From Caulobacter sp031457805 (lineage in GTDB: Bacteria > Pseudomonadota > Alphaproteobacteria > Caulobacterales > Caulobacteraceae), in the NCBI RefSeq assembly GCF_031457805.1, contig NZ_JAVDXI010000009.1, positions 1-64,000 on the forward strand: a stretch of 64,000 bases of DNA, read 5' to 3'. The notes beneath the pieces were generated by a model. It was not told where the DNA came from. It did no database searches and saw only the letters and a program-made list of their open reading frames with translations. The translations under genes and the position numbers were made by a program. Positions 8,645 to 16,038 of the stretch are shown in pieces (position 1 is the first letter of the stretch; each line of letters opens with the position of its first letter).

Positions 8645-9286
8645 ATGGCGATCGAGGCGGTGATCTGGGATTTTGGCGGCGTCTTCACGACCTCGCCTTT
8701 CGAGGCGTTCCGGCGCTACGAGACCGAGCGAAGCCTGCCCAAGGACTTCATCCGCACGGTCAACGCGACCGACCCCGACACCAACGCCTGGGCGCGGTTT
8801 GAGCGCGCCGAGATCGACGCCGCCGCTTTCGATGGGCTGTTTCGGGACGAGGCGCTGCGACTGGGCCACGATGTGCGGGGCGCCGAGGTGCTGCCCTTGC
8901 TCTATGGGGACCTTCGTCCCCGGGTCATGGAGGCGTTGAAGGCCTGCAAGGGGCGTTTCAAGGTGGGCTGTATCACCAACAATGTCCCGACCGGCCATGG
9001 TCCTGGCATGGCGCAGAGCGCCGAAAAGGCGCTGGCTGTCGGCGAGATCATGGCGCTGTTCGATGCGGTGATCGAAAGCTCAAAGGCAGGCGTCCGCAAG
9101 CCTGACCTGCGCATCTATCAGATGATGTGCGAATTGCTCGGCGTCGCGCCGGAGGCCTGCGTCTATCTCGATGACCTTGGGATCAACTGTAAGCCGGCCG
9201 CCGCTCTGGGCATGACCGCGATCAAGGTCTCGTCGGAGGATCAGTTGCTGAGCGATCTTGCGGAGGCGACCGGATTGGCGTTCTGA
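8645..9286 (+). CDS. HAD-superfamily hydrolase (ACAD10/epoxide-hydrolase N-terminal-like)
   Basis: 213 residues with HAD motif I in VIWDFGGVF (the usual second Asp is replaced by Gly), motif II as CITNN, motif III Lys in KAGVRKPDLRIY, and motif IV VYLDDLGINCKPA. The motif I form DFGGV, with no DxD, is typical of HAD proteins related to the N-terminal domain of soluble epoxide hydrolase and ACAD10, so it is not by itself a sign of inactivity. The substrate cannot be told from sequence. It is followed 27 bp downstream by the pterin dehydratase gene, and the two may be co-transcribed. Confidence 0.88.
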   Translation: MAIEAVIWDFGGVFTTSPFEAFRRYETERSLPKDFIRTVNATDPDTNAWARFERAEIDAAAFDGLFRDEALRLGHDVRGAEVLPLLYGDLRPRVMEALKACKGRFKVGCITNNVPTGHGPGMAQSAEKALAVGEIMALFDAVIESSKAGVRKPDLRIYQMMCELLGVAPEACVYLDDLGINCKPAAALGMTAIKVSSEDQLLSDLAEATGLAF

Positions 9287-9313
9287 GGGGACAAGGCTCT
9301 TTCGGAGAATCCC

Positions 9314-9598
9314 ATGTCCCGTCCCAGGATCGGCGCCGCCGCCGCGATCACCCAGCTTGCGGGTTGGAGCATCGCCCCGAACCACAAGGACGCCATCGTC
9401 AAGACGTTCAAGTTCGACGACTTCAACCAGGCTTTCGGCTTCATGACGCGGGTCGCGTTGATGGCCGACAAGCTCGACCACCACCCCGAGTGGTTCAACG
9501 TCTACAACCGTGTCGAGGTGCTGCTGACCACCCACGACGCGGACGGCGTGACCGATCTGGACGTGACCCTCGCGAAGTTCATGGACAGCGCCGCCTGA
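9314..9598 (+). CDS. phhB: 4a-hydroxytetrahydrobiopterin dehydratase (pterin-4a-carbinolamine dehydratase)
   Basis: 94 residues matching the small PCD/DCoH family: KTFKFDDFNQAFGFMTRVA, then the catalytic histidine pair and signature DKLDHHPEWFNVYNRVEV and TTHDADGVTDLDV. It dehydrates 4a-hydroxytetrahydropterin to regenerate the pterin cofactor used by aromatic amino acid hydroxylases. No hydroxylase gene is in the window. The start ATG 9314 has GGAGA about 6 nt upstream. Gene symbol by family convention. Confidence 0.93.
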   Translation: MSRPRIGAAAAITQLAGWSIAPNHKDAIVKTFKFDDFNQAFGFMTRVALMADKLDHHPEWFNVYNRVEVLLTTHDADGVTDLDVTLAKFMDSAA

Positions 9599-9639
9599 AA
9601 ATTTCAAACTGATGTTTGAATAATCGGGAGGACGCCGAG

Positions 9640-10425
9640 ATGGCGCAGACGACAGGCCGGGTCGCCGGCAAGAAGGCTTTCATCACCGGCGGCGCCCAGG
9701 GACTCGGCGCGGCGGCGGGGCGCATGCTGGCCAAGGAGGGCGCCAAGGTCGCCCTGGCCGATATCAACCTGACGGGCGCCCAGGCCGTGGCCGACGAGAT
9801 CAACGCCGCGCACGGCGCGGGAACGGCCTTCGCCTTCGAACTGGACGTCACCCAGGAAGATCAGTGGATCGACGTGCTGGAGAAGGCCACCGAAGCGATG
9901 GGCGGTCTTTCTGTGCTGGTCAACAACGCCGGCATTGGCGGCGACGGACCCATCGAGAGCTTGGACTTCGGGCTTTGGAAGAAGGTCATGTCAGTCAATG
10001 TCGACAGCGTCTTCCTGGGCGCAAAGCACGCTTTGACGCACATGCGCGCCCACCAGCCCGGCTCGATCATCAACCTGTCCTCGATCGCGGGCCTGATCGC
10101 CAACGGCAATTCGCCGGCCTACAACGCCTCCAAGGCGGCGGTCTGGCTGCTGAGCAAGAACATCGCGCTCTACTGCGCCAAGATGAAGCTCGACATCCGG
10201 TCGAACTCGATCCACCCGACCTTTATCGACACCCCGATCCTGGACGGCTTTTCGAACCGGTTTGGCAAGGAGGAGGCCTTCGCCAAGCTGGCGCGGCAGG
10301 TGCCCATGGGGCGTATCGGCGAGCCTACGGACATCGCCAACGCCGTGCTCTATCTGGCCAGTGATGAGAGCAAGTTCATGACCGGCGCCGAGATCAAGGT
10401 CGACGGCGGCATTTCTGCGATGTGA
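9640..10425 (+). CDS. SDR-family NAD(P)-dependent oxidoreductase
   Basis: A classical short-chain dehydrogenase of 261 residues. The cofactor loop is TGGAQGLGAA near the N-terminus, followed by NNAGIGG and the catalytic Ser (NLSSIAG), Tyr-x-x-x-Lys (YNASKAAV). The acidic residue after beta-2 (ADIN) suggests NAD over NADP. The end (TGAEIKVDGGISAM) is the usual SDR C-terminus. Substrate unknown; the sequence style is close to cyclohexanol/3-oxoacyl-type reductases. ATG 9640 is chosen because GGGAGGA precedes it; the frame is also open further upstream. Confidence 0.9.
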   Translation: MAQTTGRVAGKKAFITGGAQGLGAAAGRMLAKEGAKVALADINLTGAQAVADEINAAHGAGTAFAFELDVTQEDQWIDVLEKATEAMGGLSVLVNNAGIGGDGPIESLDFGLWKKVMSVNVDSVFLGAKHALTHMRAHQPGSIINLSSIAGLIANGNSPAYNASKAAVWLLSKNIALYCAKMKLDIRSNSIHPTFIDTPILDGFSNRFGKEEAFAKLARQVPMGRIGEPTDIANAVLYLASDESKFMTGAEIKVDGGISAM

Positions 10426-10433
10426 CCTTCAAA

Positions 10434-10474
10434 CTGCCATCCCGGCTCGACCTTTCAGCCGTCCGGGATGGCAG
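10434..10474. terminator. Hairpin between convergent genes, probable bidirectional terminator
   Basis: Arms CTGCCATCCCGG (10434-10445) and CCGGGATGGCAG (10463-10474) form a perfect 12-bp stem with a 17-nt loop. It sits between the stops of the SDR gene (+) and the regA-like gene (-). The ATCCCGG/CCGGGAT core is shared with the longer palindromic repeats elsewhere in the window, so it may be a minimal copy of that family serving as a terminator. T-rich sequence (GATTTCTT) follows on the plus side. Confidence 0.6.
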
Positions 10475-10482
10475 AAGATTTC

Positions 10483-11040
10483 TTACCGCGGAGCCCGTTT
10501 CGCCAGGATCCGCTGCAGGGTGCGGCGGTGCATGTTCAGGCGCCGTGCGGTTTCAGAAACATTGTGACCGCACATCTCGTAGACGCGCTGGATGTGCTCC
10601 CAGCGCACGCGGTCGGCGCTCATCGGATTTTCCGGCGGGGCGGGCGCCGAGTCCTTCGCCGCCAGAAGCGCTCGGGCCACGTCGTCGGCGTCGGCCGGCT
10701 TCGACAGGTAGTCGACGACGCCCGCTTTCACCGCCGCCACGGCGGTGGCGATGTTCCCGTAGCCGGTCAGCATGATGACCTTGGCGTCGGCGCGCGCGTC
10801 GCGCACGGCCTCCACCACCTTAAGTCCCGACCCGTCTTCGAGCCGCATGTCCAGGACGGCGTGCGCAGGCGCTTGCGTGCGGAGAACGGTCAAGGCCTCG
10901 GCGACGGAGGCGGCGAGGGTCACCTCGAAGCCCCGCTGCTCGAGCGCACGGCCAAGCCGGGTCCGCAACGGCGCGTCATCGTCCAATAGCAGCAGTGACT
11001 TGTCCGGCAGGGCCGAAACCAGTTCTCCGATATCCGCCAT
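10483..11040 (-). CDS. regA: Redox response regulator of the RegA/PrrA/ActR family
   Basis: 185 residues. The receiver has DDD (20-22), phospho-acceptor Asp64 in AVLDMRLEDGSGL, Thr in MLTGYGNIATAV and Lys in YLSKPADADDV. A short linker with prolines leads to a Fis-type helix-turn-helix at the C-terminus (HNVSETARRLNMHRRTLQRIL). This helix sequence is nearly invariant in RegA/PrrA/ActR proteins, which control respiration, electron-transport and redox-linked genes. Its cognate RegB-type kinase is the next gene upstream on the same strand, and senC is divergent, which is the classical arrangement. GGGGAGG precedes the ATG. Confidence 0.93.
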   Translation of the reverse strand: MADIGELVSALPDKSLLLLDDDAPLRTRLGRALEQRGFEVTLAASVAEALTVLRTQAPAHAVLDMRLEDGSGLKVVEAVRDARADAKVIMLTGYGNIATAVAAVKAGVVDYLSKPADADDVARALLAAKDSAPAPPENPMSADRVRWEHIQRVYEMCGHNVSETARRLNMHRRTLQRILAKRAPR

Positions 11041-11116
11041 GAAGTCAGCGCCTCCCCGCGCTAATTCTCAAGCAGTTCCAATAACAAACCATACTTTCGC
11101 GTTTCCGCACCACAAC

Positions 11117-12517
11117 TCAAGCCCCCGTATGACCGGGAGCCTCAAGGGCGGGTCTAGGCCAACGCGCAGAAACCACCGCGCCGCCGCGACGACCATTGCG
11201 AAAGTCCACGGTTGCGCCTGTCCGCTCCAGCAAGGTCTTGGCGATAAAGAAGCCAAGGCCCATGCCGATATGACCGGTACGGGAGCCTTCGGCGCCTGGA
11301 CGAGTCGTGACGTACGGTTCTCCGAGCTTCGCCAGGACCTCCGGCGAGAAGCCAGGTCCGTCGTCGCGAGCCTCGATCACGATGTGGCGGGCGTCAAAGC
11401 GCGCAATGACAATCACTTCGCTGCGGGCGAAGTCCACCGCGTTCTCCACGATCGAGGTCATGGCGTGAATGATCTCGGGCCTACGCCAGATGTCCGGCGC
11501 CGTTTCGCCGGAAGGACCGTTGACGACCGCCTCGACGCGGATGCCGTGCACGAGGTGAGGCTCGATCACGTCCTGGACCAGTTGCACGAGGCTCATGCGC
11601 TCGTGAACCGCATCTGTCGCCTCCGGCATTTCGGTCAGGCGCTGCAGGATCTCGCGGCAGCGCGCCGCCTGACCGATCATCAGTTCCGCGTCTTCTCGCA
11701 CTTCGTCGTTGGGGGCGTTCCGCGCCATCTCGCGCGCCACCACGGAGATCGTGGCGAGCGGCGTTCCCAGTTCATGGGCGGCCGCGGCGGCCAGGGCGCC
11801 GAGCGCCGACAGGCGTTGCTCGCGCGCCAGAACCGTCTCGGTGACGTTCAGGGCCAGCTCCATCCGCGCGGATTCGCTTGCCGCCTGCCAGGCATAAAGT
11901 CCGGTGAAGACGATGCCGAAGATCCTGGCGATCACGATGGACCACAGCAGGTTGGAGTTGGACAGATCGGGCAGCGGCCTGCCGTCTACGGTCGGAAGCG
12001 GCAGATGGAAGAGGGCCAGAAGGATCGACGACAGAATGGCCATGGCCCCAAGCGTCAGCGCGTAGCGCGCCGGCAGGGTGGCCGCAGCCAGGGTGACAGG
12101 CGCGATCAGAAGCAGCGAAAACGGATTCTGAGCGCCGCCGGTCAGATAGAACAGGCCGGAAAGCTGCAGGATGTCGAAGGCGATCTGAGCGGTGGCCTCG
12201 CCGTCACGCGCCAGCCTCTGGCCGCTGGACGCCAGGCCCATGAGGACGTTCAGCCAGGCCGAAAGCGCGATCAGGGTAAAGCACAGGGCCCATGGCACCT
12301 GCAGCTTCAGGACAAGACCCGCAAAGGTGAGGACGGCGGTTTGGCCCACGACCCACGCCCAGCGCTGAGCCAGCAGGGTTCGCACCCGTAGGCGGCCTCG
12401 GCGAAGACCGGGCGCGGTCCACGACCAGGCGTCGTCTTGCGCCGGCTCCTCGGCCAGCTTATCGAGCCCCTTGGAACGTTGATCGTCGGGCGCTCTCGCA
12501 AACGAAGCGTCAGCCAT
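11117..12517 (-). CDS. regB: Redox sensor histidine kinase of the RegB/PrrB/ActS family
   Basis: 466 residues with about six N-terminal membrane helices. Between them is the heptapeptide GGAQNPF, matching the GGxxNPF ubiquinone-binding motif of RegB. The H-box is AAAHELGTPLATISVVAREM, and the following segment contains GQAARCREILQRL, where the Cys matches the redox-active cysteine position of RegB. N- and G-box motifs include IVENAVDFA, DDGPGFS and GMGLGFFIAKTL. The two sensing elements (quinone motif and Cys) both being intact suggests a working redox sensor. It is divergent from senC with 56 bp between starts and upstream of regA. Confidence 0.93.
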   Translation of the reverse strand: MADASFARAPDDQRSKGLDKLAEEPAQDDAWSWTAPGLRRGRLRVRTLLAQRWAWVVGQTAVLTFAGLVLKLQVPWALCFTLIALSAWLNVLMGLASSGQRLARDGEATAQIAFDILQLSGLFYLTGGAQNPFSLLLIAPVTLAAATLPARYALTLGAMAILSSILLALFHLPLPTVDGRPLPDLSNSNLLWSIVIARIFGIVFTGLYAWQAASESARMELALNVTETVLAREQRLSALGALAAAAAHELGTPLATISVVAREMARNAPNDEVREDAELMIGQAARCREILQRLTEMPEATDAVHERMSLVQLVQDVIEPHLVHGIRVEAVVNGPSGETAPDIWRRPEIIHAMTSIVENAVDFARSEVIVIARFDARHIVIEARDDGPGFSPEVLAKLGEPYVTTRPGAEGSRTGHIGMGLGFFIAKTLLERTGATVDFRNGRRGGAVVSARWPRPALEAPGHTGA

Positions 12518-12573
12518 GACCGCAGGATTGTCCAGAATTGCGCGCGTGGCGAGAGTAAAAGGATGAACCGCGA

Positions 12574-13164
12574 ATGCCCCGCCATCGTCTCGTGCTCATT
12601 CTGGCCTGCGTCGTGGGGCTCGCAGTCGCGGCGGGACTCGCCTGGAACGTCGGCGTGTTTCGGTCTCAGCCGGCTGTGACCGTCGGAGGCCCGTTCGAAC
12701 TGGTCGACCAAAATGGCGCGCCGACAACGGAAAAGGCGCTGAAAGGCAAGTGGAGCGCGGTTTTCTTCGGCTTTACGTACTGTCCCGATGTTTGCCCCGG
12801 CACCCTTCAAGGGCTGGCTGCGGCGACAGATCAACTCGGGCCCAAGGCCAAGGACCTTCAGATCGTGTTCATCTCGATCGATCCCGCCCGCGACACCGTG
12901 AAGCAGATGAAGGCCTATCTCTCGGCCCCCTACGTCCCCAAGGCCACCCTCGGCCTGACTGGAACGCAGGCGCAGGTCGACGCGGCGGCAAAGGCCTACC
13001 GCGTCTACTACGCCAAGGTCGGAGACGGGCAGGACTACACCATGGACCACTCGACCGCGATCTACCTGATGGACCCCAAGGGGCGCTTCAAGACGGTGAT
13101 TCCCTACAATCTCCCGCCGGACGAGATCGCCCGGCGCATCAAGGACGCCGTTCGGGAGGGCTGA
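12574..13164 (+). CDS. senC: SCO1/SenC-family copper chaperone
   Basis: 196 residues with an N-terminal membrane anchor (LVLILACVVGLAVAAGLAWNV) and a thioredoxin-fold domain. The copper-binding motif is TYCPDVCPG (CxxxC), and the distal copper ligand His is in YTMDHSTAIYLMDPKG. The family delivers copper to, or maintains, the CuA site of cytochrome c oxidase. It is divergent from the regB-like gene, the arrangement first seen in Rhodobacter. An intrinsic terminator follows 7 bp after its stop. Confidence 0.93.
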   Translation: MPRHRLVLILACVVGLAVAAGLAWNVGVFRSQPAVTVGGPFELVDQNGAPTTEKALKGKWSAVFFGFTYCPDVCPGTLQGLAAATDQLGPKAKDLQIVFISIDPARDTVKQMKAYLSAPYVPKATLGLTGTQAQVDAAAKAYRVYYAKVGDGQDYTMDHSTAIYLMDPKGRFKTVIPYNLPPDEIARRIKDAVREG

Positions 13165-13170
13165 CAGACG

Positions 13171-13198
13171 CCGGCTCAGTCCTTGAGCCGGATTTTCT
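13171..13198 (+). terminator. Intrinsic terminator of senC, inside the 3' end of the convergent gene
   Basis: CCGGCTCA (13171-13178) and TGAGCCGG (13184-13191) form a perfect 8-bp stem with a 5-nt loop, followed on the plus strand by ATTTTCTT. It lies just after the senC stop and overlaps the last codons of the convergent hemerythrin-like gene. Confidence 0.75.
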
Positions 13199-13793
13199 TC
13201 TCGATCTGGGCGGCGGCTTTCTCGGCCTTTTTCCGCTGCTCGAAGACGCGTCGCATATGACGCAGGTCAGTGGAGCTAAGGTGCTCTTCGGCGGCGACGA
13301 ACTGCTCCTGCTCCTCCTCGCGGATGTGATGCAGGTATTCCGCCTTGAGCGCAGCGAAGCGCTGCAGCCAACCTGACGAGCCCATATCGCGGGCGGCGAG
13401 GTCGGCTAGAAGGTCATCGATCTCCTTGTGTTCGGCGATGGCGTGGCGAGCGAAGTCGGTTGTCTCCGGATCGCGCAGCACGCTTGACCACAACGCCTGC
13501 TCTTCTGCGGCGGCGTGCGCCTTGAGCTCACGCGTCAACTCCTCGAACAGGGCGCGGCGATCATCACTGTCGCCCTGGGTCTCCTCGATCATGGCCAAGA
13601 GCGCGCGGTGGCGGTCATGGTCCTCGACGAGACGCCCAAAGATATCTGGATCGCCGCGGAAGGTGGTCTTGGGCGTGCTGCCGATCCGCGCCACGAGGTC
13701 CGGCGCGATGGCCTTGGCCTTGGCGACGGCAAGGGCCTTGGCCTCGCGCGCCTGACTCTGCCGTGAGGTCGTCTGGAGGGCGTCTCGGGGCAT
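13176..13793 (-). CDS. Hemerythrin-like domain protein
   Basis: About 205 residues, soluble. After a basic, alanine-rich N-terminus (QSQAREAKALAVAKAKAIAP), a four-helix hemerythrin HHE-type domain follows. Candidate iron ligands are in LVEDHDRHRALL, LKAHAAAEEQALW, RHAIAEHKEIDDLL and YLHHIREEEQEQF. Such proteins bind a di-iron site and can sense or carry oxygen or nitric oxide; no specific role is shown. The C-terminus is a charged helix. Start ATG 13793 is preceded by AGAAGG. Convergent with senC. Confidence 0.85.
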   Translation of the reverse strand: MPRDALQTTSRQSQAREAKALAVAKAKAIAPDLVARIGSTPKTTFRGDPDIFGRLVEDHDRHRALLAMIEETQGDSDDRRALFEELTRELKAHAAAEEQALWSSVLRDPETTDFARHAIAEHKEIDDLLADLAARDMGSSGWLQRFAALKAEYLHHIREEEQEQFVAAEEHLSSTDLRHMRRVFEQRKKAEKAAAQIEKKIRLKD

Positions 13794-13919
13794 GGCTTTC
13801 ACCTTCTGAACGGCTTGGCTTGATCGCCGAAGCAGCTACGCCTTGACGGGCCAAAGGTTCCCTCGCCTCCCCGTAAGCCCTACCGCCTCCTCCGAGGCGA
13901 GCGCGATGGCGCGAGTGAC

Positions 13920-13995
13920 TTTGCGTCGCGGCGCAAAATTTGGCGACCGACTGGACTTTGTTAGGCTTCGGCGTGTTATGTTGCGATGCAACATA
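13920..13995 (+). promoter_or_regulatory. Operator/promoter region of the PHB depolymerase gene
   Basis: Two palindromes with TTGC...GCAA cores lie upstream of the depolymerase start (14007). The proximal one is TATGTTGC-GAT-GCAACATA at 13977-13995, a perfect 8-bp inverted repeat. The distal one is TTTGCG (13920-13925) and CGCAAA (13932-13937). Between them is a weak sigma-70-like promoter (TTGTTAG at 13958-13964, then N10, then GTTATGTT at 13975-13982) overlapping the proximal palindrome. PhaR-type regulators of PHB metabolism bind TGC-rich palindromes, so this is a candidate PhaR operator. Confidence 0.55.
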
Positions 13996-14006
13996 GCGGA
14001 TGCGCC

Positions 14007-15269
14007 ATGCTCTACGCCCTGCATGAGGCGGCCTACTACGCCTCCACTCCGATGCGCCAAATGGCGCTGGCGGCCCGGGACTTCTGGGGATCGCCACTGA
14101 ATCCAGCCGCCGACACGGCGCTTGGCCGGCGCATGCACGCCGGCGCGGACCTGTTCGCCAATGTCACCCGGCGCTACGGCAAGCCGAAGTGGAACATCGA
14201 CACGGTCAAGGTCGGCCAGGTCGATGTCCGCGTCCGTCCGACGGTGGTGTGGGAAAGCCCCTGGGCGCGCCTCGTCCAGTTCGACCGCGACATGGCCGAC
14301 ATGCGCCGCGCGGGAAAGTTTTCTCTCGACCCGGCGGTGCTGATCGTCGCGCCGCTCTCGGGCCACTACGCCACGCTGCTGCGCGGCACAGTCGAGGCGT
14401 TTTTGCCCGACCACGCCGTCTTCATCGTCGATTGGGTCAACGCCCGCGAGGTCTCGGTTCTCGAGGGGCGGTTCGACTTCCACGACTATATCGATCATGT
14501 CATCCAGATGCTTGAGGTGCTGGGCCCGCGCCCGAACGTCGTCGCCGTCTGCCAGCCCGGCCCGCCGGTCCTGGCCGCCGCAGCGCTGATGGCTGAGCAG
14601 AACCACCCGTCGCGTCCGGCCAGTATGACCTTCATGGGCTCGCCGATCGATGCGCGCCTGTCGCCGACCGTCACCAACCAGTTGGCCGAGGAAAAGCCGT
14701 TCACCTGGTTCCAGTCGAACATGATCTACACTGTGCCGCCGCCCTACGCGGGCGCGGGCCGGCGCGTCTATCCAGGCTTCGTCCAGCTGGCCAGCTTCAT
14801 GAGCATGAACGCCGAGCGTCACCAGGAGGCCCACCGCCGCTACTTCAACCACTTGGTCAGCGGCGACGGCGACAGCGCCGACAAGCACCTGGAGTTCTAT
14901 GACGAGTACCTGTCGGTCCTGGACCTGACCGAGGAGTTCTACCTCCAGACCATCGACATCGTCTTCCAGCAGTACCTGCTGCCCAAGGGCGAGCTGGTGC
15001 ATCGCGGAACGCGGGTGAAGCCCGAGGTGATCACCGACATCGGCCTGATGACGGTCGAGGGCGAGAACGACGACATTTCGGGCATCGGCCAGACGCAGGC
15101 GGCGCATGGCCTGTGCCCGAATATCCCGGAGGACATGAAGCTGGACTATGTCCAGCCCAGCGTCGGTCACTACGGCGTCTTCAACGGGCGCCGGTTCCGT
15201 GAGGAAATCTATCCGCGTGTCCGCAAGTTCATTCGCAAGTGCGACCCGAACTTCGGCGAGGAAGTCTGA
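14007..15269 (+). CDS. phaZ: Intracellular polyhydroxyalkanoate (PHB) depolymerase
   Basis: About 420 residues. The N-terminal stretch MLYALHEAAYYASTPMRQMA and downstream WESPWARLVQFDRDM are characteristic of intracellular PHB depolymerases. The nucleophile elbow VVAVCQPGPPV carries Cys in place of Ser, as usual for this class. Other conserved parts are IVDWVNAREV and the C-terminal HYGVFNGRRFREEIYPRVR with the catalytic His. It releases hydroxybutyrate units from storage granules. ATG 14007 is chosen; ATG 13986 would lie inside the upstream palindrome. The gene stands alone, with the candidate operator just upstream. Confidence 0.93.
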   Translation: MLYALHEAAYYASTPMRQMALAARDFWGSPLNPAADTALGRRMHAGADLFANVTRRYGKPKWNIDTVKVGQVDVRVRPTVVWESPWARLVQFDRDMADMRRAGKFSLDPAVLIVAPLSGHYATLLRGTVEAFLPDHAVFIVDWVNAREVSVLEGRFDFHDYIDHVIQMLEVLGPRPNVVAVCQPGPPVLAAAALMAEQNHPSRPASMTFMGSPIDARLSPTVTNQLAEEKPFTWFQSNMIYTVPPPYAGAGRRVYPGFVQLASFMSMNAERHQEAHRRYFNHLVSGDGDSADKHLEFYDEYLSVLDLTEEFYLQTIDIVFQQYLLPKGELVHRGTRVKPEVITDIGLMTVEGENDDISGIGQTQAAHGLCPNIPEDMKLDYVQPSVGHYGVFNGRRFREEIYPRVRKFIRKCDPNFGEEV

Positions 15270-15317
15270 GGCAGGGTCGCCCTTGCGGCGAACGCGTGCG
15301 CACGCGATTTAGGGGCG

Positions 15318-16037
15318 ATGTTCGCGCGGACCGCCCAACGCTTTTCCGATGGTGATCGACTTGAGGTCGGCGGCTGGCCGGTGCGGCTTAAGGTCGACGG
15401 TCGCGCGCGCCGGATTTCATTGCGGGTTGACCGGGCCAAGTCCGAGGTTGTCGCGCTGTCGCCGAACCCGCGACGCCTGAACGAGGCCGTCGCTTTCGCT
15501 CAGGAAAAGGCCGGCTGGATCGCCAAGCAACTGGCCGCCCTGCCCGAGCGGATGAGTCTCGCGCCGGGCGGGGTGCTGCGTCTGAACGATGTTCCCTATC
15601 GCCTGGAGGTCGGCCCTGGCCGCGCGCGGATCGACGGCGACCGCATCGTCGCGCCCGATGACGCCAACTGGGGACTGAAAGTCATCCGCCTGGCCAAGCG
15701 CGAGGCTCTGGCCGTCCTGACCGAGCGGACGGCGATTCACGCGGCCGCGTTGGGACGCCCCATGCCGTCGGTGGCCATCGCCGATCCGAAGGCGCGCTGG
15801 GGGTCCTGCCGCCCGGCGACATCGCGAACGCCGGCGGCCATTCGCTACAGCTGGCGTCTGATCCTCGCGCCGACCGCCGTCGCCGACTATGTCGCCGCCC
15901 ACGAATGCGCGCACCTGATCGAGGCCAATCACGGGCCGCGTTTCTGGGCGCTGTGCGAGCAGCTGATCGGCGACCCGGCCCCGCATCGCGCCTGGCTCCG
16001 CGCCCACGCGGCCGAGCTGCACGCGATCGGCGCTTAG
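15318..16037 (+). CDS. YgjP-like metallopeptidase-domain protein (DUF45)
   Basis: 239 residues with the zinc-protease signature AAHECAHLIEANHGPRFW: HECAH is the HExxH motif, and the His of NHGPRFW is the third ligand, as in YgjP/WLM/SprT-like proteins. Other conserved family parts are RAKSEVVAL-type strand, KARWGSCRP and IRYSWRLILAP. Cytoplasmic, no signal peptide. The substrate is unknown. It is convergent with the PBP gene, with 1 bp between the stops. Confidence 0.9.
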   Translation: MFARTAQRFSDGDRLEVGGWPVRLKVDGRARRISLRVDRAKSEVVALSPNPRRLNEAVAFAQEKAGWIAKQLAALPERMSLAPGGVLRLNDVPYRLEVGPGRARIDGDRIVAPDDANWGLKVIRLAKREALAVLTERTAIHAAALGRPMPSVAIADPKARWGSCRPATSRTPAAIRYSWRLILAPTAVADYVAAHECAHLIEANHGPRFWALCEQLIGDPAPHRAWLRAHAAELHAIGA

Positions 16038-16038
16038 G

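Noticed and set aside
8645..9286. Inactive HAD protein because motif I lacks the second Asp
   Set aside because: DFGGV is the normal motif I form in this subfamily.
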